From NCBI RefSeq assembly GCF_946479965.1, contig NZ_CAMLHX010000010.1:1-64000 (forward strand): a stretch of 64,000 nt of DNA, written 5' to 3'. The stretch is from an uncultured Mucilaginibacter sp. (GTDB taxonomy: Bacteria > Bacteroidota > Bacteroidia > Sphingobacteriales > Sphingobacteriaceae). Positions 16,480 through 25,414 of the stretch are shown here, piece by piece; positions within the stretch are counted from its first letter, which is position 1, and each line of letters starts with the position of its first letter. Under the pieces are notes generated by a model. It did no database searches and was not told the DNA's origin. It worked only from the letters and a program-made list of their open reading frames with translations. The position numbers were made by a program, and so were the translations under genes.

Positions 16480-17265
16480 CTAACCATACTTGATAAAATT
16501 GTAGTCCGCAAACGCGAAGAAATAGCGGCAGCAAAGGCAAACGTTTCAGTTAAACAACTGGAGAGTTCAGTTCTGTTTAACCGTGAAACTTATTCGTTTA
16601 AAGAATCTTTGCTGAACCCCGCCCGCACCGGTATTATTGCCGAGTTTAAGCGCAGGTCACCCTCAAAAGGTATTATAAATGATAAGGTAAGTGTTGAGGA
16701 TGTTACCACCGGTTACGCCGCCGCGGGTGCATCTGCGCTATCGGTTTTAACTGATACCGACTTTTTTATGGGTACCCAACAAGACCTTGCAAAGGCCCGC
16801 GCCGTAAACCAGATACCGGTGCTACGCAAGGACTTTATGATAGATGAGTACCAGGTGTTGGAAGCCAAAGCCTGGGGTGCCGATATTATTTTGCTGATAG
16901 CGGCTATACTTACTCCTGAAGAAATAGATACCCTGGCGTCATTAGCTAAAAGCTTGGGCTTGAATGTGTTGCTGGAAGTTCACAATATGGAAGAACTACA
17001 GCGCAGTATTCATCCCAAACTGGATGCAATTGGCGTTAACAACCGAAATTTGGCTGACTTTACTGTATCTGTACAAACCTCTTTTGATCTGGTGGATCAT
17101 ATCCCTTCAGATTTTATGAAGATATCTGAGAGTGCCATCAGCAATACCTCCGTAATAAACGAGCTAAAGCAAACCGGCTTTAATGGCTTTTTGATTGGCG
17201 AGAACTTTATGAAGCAGGAAAACCCGGGAGCGGCGATGCAGGAGTTTGTGAAGGGATTGAAATAG
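16441..17265 (+). CDS. trpC: Indole-3-glycerol-phosphate synthase
   Basis: The 274-residue TIM barrel shows IIAEFKRRSPSKG, VLRKDFMIDEYQVLEAKAWG, LLEVHNMEEL, GVNNRNLADF, SESAIS and GFLIGENFM. It converts carboxyphenylaminodeoxyribulose phosphate to indole-3-glycerol phosphate. Family proteins typically start with M-T-I-L-D-K; here 13 extra residues (SIQTSPLQGVRGL) separate the only usable ATG from TILDKI. That insert is the translation of a C/G-rich palindrome. trpD is missing between trpG and trpC, and trpF, trpB and trpA do not follow, so the pathway is completed elsewhere in the genome. Confidence 0.95.
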   Translation: MSIQTSPLQGVRGLTILDKIVVRKREEIAAAKANVSVKQLESSVLFNRETYSFKESLLNPARTGIIAEFKRRSPSKGIINDKVSVEDVTTGYAAAGASALSVLTDTDFFMGTQQDLAKARAVNQIPVLRKDFMIDEYQVLEAKAWGADIILLIAAILTPEEIDTLASLAKSLGLNVLLEVHNMEELQRSIHPKLDAIGVNNRNLADFTVSVQTSFDLVDHIPSDFMKISESAISNTSVINELKQTGFNGFLIGENFMKQENPGAAMQEFVKGLK

Positions 17266-17283
17266 AAATTTAGAAATCGTGCA

Positions 17284-17326
17284 ACCAAAAACAGCGATGG
17301 GTTTTAAACCCATCGCTGTTTTTGGT
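17284..17326. repeat. REP palindrome (GCGATGGGTTT family), likely trp operon terminator
   Basis: A perfect palindrome with 21-bp arms (17284-17304 and 17306-17326) around one central T. The inner core AGCGATGGGTTT is the same as in the palindromes flanking the transposase at 59974. As RNA it would be followed by few U residues beyond its own GTTTTTGGT arm, but it still probably stops transcription 18 bases after trpC. Confidence 0.85.
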
Positions 17327-17424
17327 TATGAGCTTTATCATTTAGTAGCGTGTCCTTCGTCACGCTTTCTCCTTGCATTTTTTGAGAGCTTTATCAGCGG
17401 TCTAAAACTATTCTGCCGCTTGAT

Positions 17425-18363
17425 ATGAAACACATTGTAACCGTTACTTTTAATCCGGCTGTTGATAAAAGCACTACTGTAGAAAAGCTGGTACCTACCC
17501 ATAAAATGAAGGCATCGGAGCCAGTTTACCATGCAGGTGGTGGCGGCGTTAATGTGGCCAGGGCGCTTAAAATGCTTGGCTTGCCCGCTACAGCCGTTTA
17601 CTTTGAAGGTGGCAATACCGGCGAGTTTTTCTCCTGTTTACTTACCGAAGAAGGTGTTGATATTGAGCCGGTTAAAACCCAGGGTGCAACAAGGGAAAAC
17701 TTTATAGTAAACGAGCTGAGCACCAACAGGCAGTTTAGGTTTGGGCTTCCGGGCCCCTTTATTAGCGCGGCGGAGCTTGACGAAATGTTAGATAAAATTT
17801 CGGGTATACCGCAGATTGACTACCTGGTTATTTCAGGAAGTGTGCCCCCCACAATCCCCATTACTATTTTTAAGAATTTAAAAGCAATAGCCGATGAAAA
17901 GAAAGCAAAGTTGGTGGTTGATACTTCGGGCGGAGCATTAAGCAGCGCCTTATCTTCGGGCGTATATTTAATTAAGCCAAGCCTTTCTGAAATGGCTGAG
18001 CTGGCCGGAAAAGAAAAACTGGAAATACCCGAAGCTATTGAGGCTGCTAAACAGATGATTGCTTTGGGCCAGTGCAGTATTGTTGTTTTATCATTAGGCA
18101 GCGATGGCGCGATGATGATAACCGACGAGTTTACGCTACAGGTAGCCGCTCCTCCTGTACAGGTGTTAAGCACAGTCGGCGCAGGCGACAGTATGCTGGC
18201 CGGAATATTATTTGCTTTAGCTAACGACAAAGGGCTGAGTACCGCGCTTGAATATGGCGTGGCCTGCGGCACTTCTGCGACTACAAAACATGGTACAAGC
18301 CTTTGTGAGAAAGATATGGTAGAGGAGCTTTTCGAGAAAATTTCTACCCACCCGGTTTATTAG
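17425..18363 (+). CDS. PfkB-family phosphofructokinase / tagatose-6-phosphate kinase-type sugar kinase
   Basis: The 312-residue protein has the N-terminal TVTFNPAVDKSTTV, substrate-binding HAGGGGVNVARAL, the central DTSGGAL and KPSLSEM, and the C-terminal catalytic motif STVGAGDSMLAG. These features place it with 1-phosphofructokinase, 6-phosphofructokinase 2 and LacC. It phosphorylates a sugar phosphate with ATP; which one cannot be decided from sequence alone, and 6-phosphofructokinase 2 is the closest guess. It stands alone behind the REP palindrome. A short hairpin (AGCGTG/CACGCT, 17347-17366) lies in its upstream region. Confidence 0.88.
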   Translation: MKHIVTVTFNPAVDKSTTVEKLVPTHKMKASEPVYHAGGGGVNVARALKMLGLPATAVYFEGGNTGEFFSCLLTEEGVDIEPVKTQGATRENFIVNELSTNRQFRFGLPGPFISAAELDEMLDKISGIPQIDYLVISGSVPPTIPITIFKNLKAIADEKKAKLVVDTSGGALSSALSSGVYLIKPSLSEMAELAGKEKLEIPEAIEAAKQMIALGQCSIVVLSLGSDGAMMITDEFTLQVAAPPVQVLSTVGAGDSMLAGILFALANDKGLSTALEYGVACGTSATTKHGTSLCEKDMVEELFEKISTHPVY

Positions 18364-18402
18364 GATGAAAGAAAAGGTTAGAAGGGATATTGGCCGTTAT
18401 AA

Positions 18403-18687
18403 TTAACGTGTTATGTCTTCCTTTTGATGGTAAATGGATTTAATTTCAACCGCATTTTCCATCACCTCATAATAAATGTAAAAGTCATCCCATATCAACA
18501 AATGAGTGTCTTTCCTACCTGTTTCTATTCCCATGTAAGGAAATATCTTAAGCCGTTCTAACTGCTTGAAAAGTGACTTTACAAATTTTCGCGAATACTT
18601 TGATGATTGATTTCTGGAATCATTGAAGTCAATTATACGATCGATATGAAGATAAGCGGTGCGAGAGACTATTAGTCTTTTAACCAT
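18403..18687 (-). CDS. ParE/RelE-family toxin
   Basis: The 94-residue protein has the compact RelE/ParE layout: VSRTAYLHIDRIIDF at the start, a basic helical stretch (SSKYSRKFVKSLFKQLERL), then FPYMGIETG and a C-terminal beta hairpin with IYYEVMENAVEIKSIYH. The strand ending in YHQKED is the usual C-terminal catalytic or binding region. The start overlaps the antitoxin's end by 16 bases, the normal antitoxin-first layout. Whether it cleaves mRNA (RelE) or poisons gyrase (ParE) is not certain; the sequence looks closer to ParE. Confidence 0.85.
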   Translation of the reverse strand: MVKRLIVSRTAYLHIDRIIDFNDSRNQSSKYSRKFVKSLFKQLERLKIFPYMGIETGRKDTHLLIWDDFYIYYEVMENAVEIKSIYHQKEDITR

Positions 18688-18899
18688 TTTTCGTACCGCT
18701 TTTCAAGCTCTTCTAAAGTTAGGAAATCACCATTTTTTATATCTTGCTCTCCTTGTCTAATACCTTCAAGATGTTCTTTTGGGATCTGAAAAACGGTGTC
18801 TTTATATTTAAGCATGGTATCCAACACCTCTAAATAATCGGAATCATCCAACTCCTCGATCCTTTCATGCAATGATTTTTTCAATTCTATTAGTGTCAT
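18672..18899 (-). CDS. Antitoxin of the ParE/RelE-type module
   Basis: The 75-residue acidic protein begins TLIELKKSLHERIEELDD and contains YLEVLDTMLKYKD, then a C-terminal segment (GDFLTLEELEKRYEKWLKD) of the kind that wraps a RelE/ParE toxin. It is the upstream gene of the pair and overlaps the toxin by 16 bases. Similar short antitoxins in Bacteroidota lack an obvious DNA-binding fold, so autoregulation is uncertain. The module lies between a sugar kinase and a DUF922 gene with no mobility genes around it. Confidence 0.8.
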   Translation of the reverse strand: MTLIELKKSLHERIEELDDSDYLEVLDTMLKYKDTVFQIPKEHLEGIRQGEQDIKNGDFLTLEELEKRYEKWLKD

Positions 18900-19001
18900 A
18901 ATATAAAGTTACAAAGAATACAGAATAGATAAAAATATATCCCATTAAACCTTCCCCCACCTCTTTCAGTCAAAAAAGGGAGTTTAAAGATTTTTAGTTT
19001 A

Positions 19002-19565
19002 ATGAGAGGTGGTTTAGTGAGGATGGCCCTGGCCGTCGCCTTAATGATTATAGTGAGTAACGAGGCGATGGCTCAGGGGTACCATCAATTAACACCATCT
19101 GATTTTCAGGGGATACCCAAACCGCGCATGATGGGCCATGTGGCCTACACCAATTGCACTATTGATTTTAAATACAGAGCGTATCGCGATAAAGACGGTG
19201 CTTACCGCTTGTATGCTACTGTGCAACTGTTGCTTAACCGCGACCGCTGTTGGTTGGATACCAGGAGTATGCGTTCTAAAGAAATGCTGGATGAAGTGCT
19301 TAACCATGAGCAGGGCCATTATATAATTGCCTATATGGAGCAGCAGGAACTATTACGCCAGATAAACCGCACTTCTTTTACCGCCAATTATAAGGCCGAG
19401 GCCATGCAATTGTTTGACACAGTGGATGCCAAATTCAAGGAGCTTAACCAAAATTACGAGACAGGTACACAACATATGCAGAATAAGGCACAGCAGCGCA
19501 GTTGGGATGACTACTTTAAACAGCGGTTGGAATATGCGCCGCCTTTGGCTCAAAACGGTTATTAA
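19002..19565 (+). CDS. Secreted DUF922-like zinc-protease-type protein
   Basis: The 187-residue protein has a signal peptide (MALAVALMIIVSNEAMAQ) and an HEQGH motif in EVLNHEQGHYIIAYMEQQELL, matching the HExxH zinc signature of the DUF922 family of predicted secreted metalloproteases. The start may be 19002 or, better for a signal peptide, 19023. Upstream of the motif is a beta-rich region including YTNCTIDFKYRAYRDKDGAYRLY. Substrate unknown. A word-repeat element (19589-19792) begins 24 bases after the stop. Confidence 0.82.
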   Translation: MRGGLVRMALAVALMIIVSNEAMAQGYHQLTPSDFQGIPKPRMMGHVAYTNCTIDFKYRAYRDKDGAYRLYATVQLLLNRDRCWLDTRSMRSKEMLDEVLNHEQGHYIIAYMEQQELLRQINRTSFTANYKAEAMQLFDTVDAKFKELNQNYETGTQHMQNKAQQRSWDDYFKQRLEYAPPLAQNGY

Positions 19566-19588
19566 ACAGCATAAACTCCCCCTCTTTT

Positions 19589-19792
19589 TTGTTCCGCTGC
19601 CGGAACAAAATTAGTGCATTTCGTAAGTATATTGATAGTGAGTTGATTAGACTGCAATTACAGCTAGGTTTCCTGACGAATAAGTTGCTTCGCTTTGCTC
19701 CGGTCAGAAAATTAATATGCTGGATATCAGTTAATTAAAAATTACTTGCTCCGCTTTGCTCCGATTGTTTCACTCACACCAAGCTGAGCAAA
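19589..19792 (+). repeat. Word-repeat element B (word TTGCTCCG)
   Basis: The family core (CCTGACGAATAAGT) is at 19659-19684. It is followed by TTGCTTCG (19684) and TTGCTCCG (19694), then TTGCTCCG at 19745 and 19755, each pair spaced 10 bp, and a closing inverse GAGCAA (19785-19790). About 68 bp upstream of the core is a hairpin GTTCCGCTGCCGGAAC carrying a related word. TTAATTAA is between the word pairs here, not before the core. It lies between convergent genes, just after a same-strand stop. Confidence 0.68.
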
Positions 19793-19803
19793 CAAGGGAG
19801 TTT

Positions 19804-22332
19804 TTACAATCCCTTTTTTCTTGTTATCCCCGGTTTTCTTGATCTTTTGGTTTCTACAGAGCCGAAACCCTCGGCACCATATTGCCGCGCCATTTTGGCT
19901 ATGCGGTCCTCCAAACTTTCGGTGGTTAAGCGCTCACGGCCTAAACTATCCACCATTATCGGAAATGCGAAAGGGGTAGGGCGCTCAATTGTTTTAAGTA
20001 CTATGCTTTGTTTGGCAATGCGCTGTAGCGCTGCCCGTAATCTGAACTCTTCTAACTGAAATGCCAAAGCCTCGTTGTATGCCTGCCGTACCAAAAGATT
20101 ATCGGGCTCGTACTCGCTGAAAACTTCAAATAATAAGGAAGAAGATGCCTGCAAATGTCTATTCTTTACCTGCTGCCCGGGGTAACCTGTAAACAACAGA
20201 CCGCCTATATGAGCAATGTCCCTGAAGCGGCGACGGGCCATTTCGTTGGCGTTAAGGCTGTGCATTATATCGTCTAACAGGTTATCAATAGAAAAGAACG
20301 AGGCATCCTCCAGTACTTCTTCAATAGGCACATCTTCATCAGTAAGCAGCTCAAAGCCGTAATCATTCATCGCGATAGAAAAGCTTGCGGGTCTGGTACG
20401 CGATATGCGGTAGGCCAGGAGCGAGGCCATTCCCTCGTGCACCAGTCGACCTTCAAAAGGGTAGAACAGCAAATGGTGCCCCTCACGCGACTTAAAAGAC
20501 TCGATCAAAAACTCGTGGCTCCGCGGTAAGTGCGATAACTCCTGCTGCAAAGCGAACAAGGGCTTTAGGGCTTTTACCTCCTCATCCTGCTCAATACCGT
20601 TTGCCACCTCATCTAACTTATCTCTTAATACGGCTGATAACTGTGATGATAGGGGCATCCTGCCACCGTTCCAGCTCGGTATCATACCCTTTTTCGCGGT
20701 TGATTTTTTGACGTAGGCCGACATGTCTTTCAATCGCACAAACTCCAAACTGCGCCCTGCAAACCAAAAGGTATTGCCGGGCTTTAGTTTAGATATGAAG
20801 GATTCTTCTACAGTACCCAGGCTGCCGCCGCTCAACCACTTAACCCGCACGCTCATATCGCTGGTAATGGTGCCGATGCTCAGCCGATGGCGCATGGCCA
20901 CCCTGCGACTATTTACTTTATATAAACCATTCTCAACCTCTACCTTCAAAAATTCATCGTATTGTGCCAGCGTTTTGCCACCGTTAACAATAAAATCAAG
21001 CAACTGGTTAAACTCACCGCGACTCAAATCTGCAAAGGCATAGGTGGTTTTTACTTCATCAAATAGTTTATCCGCCCTGAAACCGTCGGATACTGCTAGT
21101 GTTACCATGTACTGTATCAGCACATCCATGGTAAGTAACATCGGGTCGCGGCTTTCAAATATGCCGCGCTTAAGGGCTTCCTTTAGAGCGGCACCTTCCA
21201 ACAGTTCCAACGAATGCGTTGGTACAAAGTATGCTTTGGATATAGCGCCGGGATGGTGCCCGCTACGCCCGGCCCGCTGCATAAATCGTGCAACGCCTTT
21301 TGGGCTTCCCACCTGTATTACTGTGTCCACCGGTCTAAAATCCACCCCCAAATCAAGACTGGAAGTGCAAACAACTACTTTAAGCGCCTCGGCGTGGAGT
21401 GCCTGTTCAACCCAATTACGCAACTCATTATCCAATGATCCGTGGTGCATGGCCATAATGCCGGCGTACTCAGGATAGTTGTCTAAAATGGCATGATACC
21501 AGATCTCAGACTGCGACCGCGTATTGGTAAATATCAGCGTGGTTTTGCTTTTGGCTACCAGCTCCATTACTTGGGCTATCAGTTTAACACCGATGTGACC
21601 CGCCCACGAGTAATTTTCAATATTTGGCGGGATAACCGATTTTATAACCAACTTCTTATCAATATTGGCGCGAATCAATTTTACTTTATCCGGTGCAAAG
21701 TTGTTCCCTAATAGCACTTCTCCCGCTTGTTCAAGATTGCCGATTGTAGCGCTAATGCCCCAGATTCTGAGTTGGCCGGCTACGCCAATAGCCTTAAGTC
21801 GGGATAATCCCAACTCCACTTGTACGCCGCGTTTGGTGCCTAGTAGCTCGTGCCACTCATCAACCACCAAAACCTGTAGACTTTTAAATATGGCGGGGTA
21901 TTCCTTTTGGGCAAGCATTAAATGCAGGCTTTCCGGCGTGGTGAGCAGAACTTCCGGAAGTTTCTTTTTCAGCGCGGCTTTCTCGGCTGCGGAGGTGTCG
22001 CCGGTTCGCGTGGCAATTTTCCATGGCAGTTCCAGGTCATCGCAAACCTCCTGCATGGCTTTGCGGATATCATTGGTGAGTGCCCGTAGCGGGGTTATCC
22101 ACAGCATTTGTAGCCCGTTGTTTTTGCGGGTTTTGTAGTCAGGGTTTTTGTTGATGAAGTCAGCCAGAAAAGGGAGAAACAATGCGAATGTTTTGCCACT
22201 GCCGGTAGGCGCGTTCAACAGACCCGAATAACCTTCAAGGTAAGCAGCTTCCATTTCTTTTTGAAATGGGAATTGCTTCCAGTTTTTTTGGCGATACCAT
22301 TGTTGAATAACTTTTTGGCCAGGCGTACTCAT
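19804..22332 (-). CDS. Lhr-like DEXH-box helicase of the ligase-associated DNA repair type
   Basis: The 842-residue superfamily 2 helicase has Walker A APTGSGKTFALFLPFL near residue 40, the motif II box VVDEWHELLG, SATIGN (motif III), and the motif VI region QRAGRSGHHPG. A long C-terminal region follows, including HLPRSHEFLIESF and SFSIAMNDYGFELL, as in Lhr-core proteins. It most resembles the helicase found with an ATP-dependent DNA ligase, an exonuclease and a phosphoesterase in bacterial DNA-damage cassettes. None of those partners is adjacent here. It probably unwinds DNA-RNA or DNA substrates during repair. Confidence 0.88.
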   Translation of the reverse strand: MSTPGQKVIQQWYRQKNWKQFPFQKEMEAAYLEGYSGLLNAPTGSGKTFALFLPFLADFINKNPDYKTRKNNGLQMLWITPLRALTNDIRKAMQEVCDDLELPWKIATRTGDTSAAEKAALKKKLPEVLLTTPESLHLMLAQKEYPAIFKSLQVLVVDEWHELLGTKRGVQVELGLSRLKAIGVAGQLRIWGISATIGNLEQAGEVLLGNNFAPDKVKLIRANIDKKLVIKSVIPPNIENYSWAGHIGVKLIAQVMELVAKSKTTLIFTNTRSQSEIWYHAILDNYPEYAGIMAMHHGSLDNELRNWVEQALHAEALKVVVCTSSLDLGVDFRPVDTVIQVGSPKGVARFMQRAGRSGHHPGAISKAYFVPTHSLELLEGAALKEALKRGIFESRDPMLLTMDVLIQYMVTLAVSDGFRADKLFDEVKTTYAFADLSRGEFNQLLDFIVNGGKTLAQYDEFLKVEVENGLYKVNSRRVAMRHRLSIGTITSDMSVRVKWLSGGSLGTVEESFISKLKPGNTFWFAGRSLEFVRLKDMSAYVKKSTAKKGMIPSWNGGRMPLSSQLSAVLRDKLDEVANGIEQDEEVKALKPLFALQQELSHLPRSHEFLIESFKSREGHHLLFYPFEGRLVHEGMASLLAYRISRTRPASFSIAMNDYGFELLTDEDVPIEEVLEDASFFSIDNLLDDIMHSLNANEMARRRFRDIAHIGGLLFTGYPGQQVKNRHLQASSSLLFEVFSEYEPDNLLVRQAYNEALAFQLEEFRLRAALQRIAKQSIVLKTIERPTPFAFPIMVDSLGRERLTTESLEDRIAKMARQYGAEGFGSVETKRSRKPGITRKKGL

Positions 22333-22410
22333 TGTTTGCTAACAAAATAAGTAAAGTATTTGTTATTATAAATAATGGGTTGTGAGATAGCAACGCAACT
22401 ATACAAAAAG

Positions 22411-22440
22411 CAAAAACCACCCGTTATTGGGCGGCTTTTA
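22411..22440 (-). terminator. Intrinsic terminator of the M16 gene
   Basis: Read on the minus strand, the stem CCGCCC/GGGTGG with a 6-base loop is followed by TTTTT. It lies 22-51 bases past the stop of the M16 gene. Confidence 0.7.
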
Positions 22441-22461
22441 CATAAATATCGACCTAGATAA

Positions 22462-25326
22462 TTATTTTTTCTCGGGCATTAGCGCCAGCTTAATAAGGTT
22501 GGCATTATTAAGATATTTATTGGCCGCTTCTTTAGTACGCGGTATAGTTAGTTGTTGCAGCATCTGTGCGTGTAGTAGTACCTTACCAGGCTCTTCGCCG
22601 TTTTGAGCGGCAACATTCAACGCACCGCTCCAAAAGGCGTTCTGTTTCATTTGCGCCTGGGTATTGCGAGCGTCGTCCAAAACAAAGGTATTTAGTTCTT
22701 TTTGCTCGGCGCCATTTTGTTTGAACTTGCTTATTTCGTCCATAACAAAACCGGTAATTCTGTCAAGATCTGCAACCGGGCATTCAATGTCAATATTTAC
22801 GCGGTATCTGCTTTCGGGGAGTTTTGTGTAATTCACCCTTACACCTACATTAATATTTCCGGTGGTGTCTTTTATCCGCTGCGCTATTTTTAAATATAAT
22901 ATTGTTTCCAGCGCATCCAGATCAATGTTGTTAACCGCGTTATAATCGTAAGTCCCGCTAAATATTAGTTGGCTTATAGCATTATTACCCTTGCCTTTAA
23001 CCAACGTTCTGGTGACGTTGCCTGCCGGCGGATGCATACCAAGGTTTTTGAAGGTTTCGGTGCCGGGCTTAGTTGGTAACGAACCTAAATAGGTTTCAAT
23101 GAAAGGTAATATAGCGTCAACTGTAAAAGAGCCGGTGAACGTAAAAGTAAAGTTGGCCGCGTTTGAGAAACGGTCTTTATAGAATTGATAAGCCTTATCT
23201 AAACTGGCAGCGTTCAACTGAGGTATAGTAGTTGTCATGCCGCGTTTTTTATAACCGTTTAAAATGGCGTTTGCGGTGTCCTGCAACATTGAGGTTTCTT
23301 CCACAGCGCGTAAAACCAACGCCCCTTTGGTTTGTGCTATTAAGCTTTGCCACGCCGCGGCGTCTTTGCGTGGTTGTGTAAAATAAAGATGGAGTAGCTG
23401 TATGGCCGTTTCAAAATCGTCAGACGATGTAAAGCCGGTAAAACCATGAATAATATCGCTTGTATAGGGTGCAATGTTTACACTTTTATTACGAAGCATT
23501 CTTTCAAGTTGGGTTTGACTAAAGCCGGCAACTCCGCTTGTGCTTATAACTCTTGCGGCAAGGTCAGCCGAAGTAAAATCATCGTCAGACGCGAGGGATG
23601 TACCGCCAAATGCAAAACCATTCATAATGATTTGCCCAGCCTGAAATTGCGTCGGCTTTAAAATTACTTTCACACCATTTGATAACGTTACGTTGGTTAC
23701 AAGTATAGTGCTGTCGGTCTTAATACTTGTTACTTTGCCAGCTATGGGCAGTTTTTCCATAAGCGGGATACTTGCATTGTCTACATAGCCTTTAAGCGCA
23801 GCATCGCCGGCGGTAAACCAGTTCCGCACGGTCGGTTCTGTTGGTAACAGCGCCTTTTCAGTCTCTGGTGCTTGTATTAAAACAACACGGTTTTGCGTTA
23901 ATAATTTTGCAGCCAACGCATTCATTGCAGCAAGGTCAATTTTGCCAATGTTGTTAAGATAATAGTTATACTTATAACTGGTGCCTGTTGCAATGCCACC
24001 TGTTAAAAAATTACGTTGATATTCTGCAGCAATGCTTACAGGCAATATATTGTCACGTTGCTCATACTCATAGCCTATCTGCGAAAGGCCATCCTGTTTG
24101 GCGCGTTCCAATTCAGTTGATACAAATCCAAATTTTCGTATACGCTCAATCTCTGTGGCTAGCGTTTTTACGGCGGTATCAATGCCCCTGGAATTAGATA
24201 TAGCCATCGCTATAAACGCATCCTGTTTGCCAATAAAGCTATTGTAACCTGCCTGGGCAAATAGGAAAGGTGAGTTGGACTGTTGTTTCAGTTCATCAAT
24301 ACGTGCTGCCAGCATTTGATTAAACAAATTAAGCTGCACATTTTGCATATAAGTTGTTGGGGTTTTGGCTATAGTTTGGGGATGTGTTATAACAACCTGG
24401 GTAACTACATACTGCAACTCCTTATCACTAATAAATTTTATCTGGGTGCCGGTTACCGGTGTTATTGTATAAGGGGTAACCGGTTTAGGGTTTGCAGGGT
24501 TTTTTAAAGATGAAAAGATGTTTTTTATTGAAGCTTCAACCTTTTTTACATCAACATCACCAACAACAATAATGGCCTGCAGATCCGGGCGGTACCAATC
24601 AGCATAAAAGCTTTTTAAAGTAGCTGCATCCGCGGCAGCAACTACAGCCGCTTCTCCTTTGGGATTGCGTAGCGCATAGCGCGAGTTGTTAAGCATAAAT
24701 GGCAGGGCGGCCTTGTCAAGCCTGTCCTTCATTACATTTGCACCGTTTTTCAACTCTTCGGATACAGCAGTTTTGGCAGCGTTTACTTTGGCAGGATCAA
24801 AGGCTAGATTGCCTGCCCAGCCGGCAAATAAATTCAAACCTTTATTTAGTGCATCAGCGGTATCTGTTGGTACAGTAAGGCGGTACACGCTTTCATCGTA
24901 ACTGCTTATGGCGTTACTGTCGGCTTTTAAGGTGTTTTTTGTAAGTTTAAGGAAACCAGCCAATTGGTCTTCTGATAAATCTGCTGTGCCTTTAAGCGCT
25001 AAATGGCTAATCAGGTGTGCATAGCCGCGTTGCGCGTCGGTTTCTAATATCGATCCGGCTTTGTTTACCAAAACCAATTCTGCTTTTTTGGGAAGCGCCT
25101 GCGTGTTTCTTATATAATAGGTTAAGCCGTTGGCTAAAGTACCTTTTAGTAAAAAAGGGTCTGCAGGTAAAGTTTGCGTGGTAACCTGCGGCGCAATTTG
25201 CGTAGCCTGTGACACAGGCTTGCTTTTAGGAGAGGCTGCAGGTTTTTTCTTTACCTGGGCAAACGCTCCGCCTGCGGTAACCAACAACACAGTTGCCGAT
25301 AAAAAAAAGGTATGCTTAAAATTCAT
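22462..25326 (-). CDS. M16-family (insulinase-like) protein with degenerate zinc motif
   Basis: The 954-residue protein has a signal peptide (about 1-23, GGAFAQ) and two M16 halves (about 55-500 and 530-940). The first half has GLTYYIRNTQALPKKAEL, the helix with the expected zinc motif, and VGDVDVKKVEASI; the second has TFTGSFTVDAILPFIETYLG. The zinc motif HXXEH reads H104-L-I-S-H108, so the catalytic glutamate is replaced by serine. It is therefore probably not an active protease, or acts as a partner of an active M16 subunit encoded elsewhere. Location is periplasmic or outer-membrane associated. Confidence 0.9.
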   Translation of the reverse strand: MNFKHTFFLSATVLLVTAGGAFAQVKKKPAASPKSKPVSQATQIAPQVTTQTLPADPFLLKGTLANGLTYYIRNTQALPKKAELVLVNKAGSILETDAQRGYAHLISHLALKGTADLSEDQLAGFLKLTKNTLKADSNAISSYDESVYRLTVPTDTADALNKGLNLFAGWAGNLAFDPAKVNAAKTAVSEELKNGANVMKDRLDKAALPFMLNNSRYALRNPKGEAAVVAAADAATLKSFYADWYRPDLQAIIVVGDVDVKKVEASIKNIFSSLKNPANPKPVTPYTITPVTGTQIKFISDKELQYVVTQVVITHPQTIAKTPTTYMQNVQLNLFNQMLAARIDELKQQSNSPFLFAQAGYNSFIGKQDAFIAMAISNSRGIDTAVKTLATEIERIRKFGFVSTELERAKQDGLSQIGYEYEQRDNILPVSIAAEYQRNFLTGGIATGTSYKYNYYLNNIGKIDLAAMNALAAKLLTQNRVVLIQAPETEKALLPTEPTVRNWFTAGDAALKGYVDNASIPLMEKLPIAGKVTSIKTDSTILVTNVTLSNGVKVILKPTQFQAGQIIMNGFAFGGTSLASDDDFTSADLAARVISTSGVAGFSQTQLERMLRNKSVNIAPYTSDIIHGFTGFTSSDDFETAIQLLHLYFTQPRKDAAAWQSLIAQTKGALVLRAVEETSMLQDTANAILNGYKKRGMTTTIPQLNAASLDKAYQFYKDRFSNAANFTFTFTGSFTVDAILPFIETYLGSLPTKPGTETFKNLGMHPPAGNVTRTLVKGKGNNAISQLIFSGTYDYNAVNNIDLDALETILYLKIAQRIKDTTGNINVGVRVNYTKLPESRYRVNIDIECPVADLDRITGFVMDEISKFKQNGAEQKELNTFVLDDARNTQAQMKQNAFWSGALNVAAQNGEEPGKVLLHAQMLQQLTIPRTKEAANKYLNNANLIKLALMPEKK

Positions 25327-25414
25327 ATTAAAGTTTAAAATAATTAGGGCTAAAGATGCAAAAACGAAAGGGTTAGGTAAAAATTATTTTTTGAGTAGGT
25401 TTTTTGTGAATCCG

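Noticed and set aside
19766..19772. GTTTCAC inside element B, the same as the word of element A
   Set aside because: Single occurrence in an AT-rich stretch; not repeated or spaced like the element's own word, so treated as chance.
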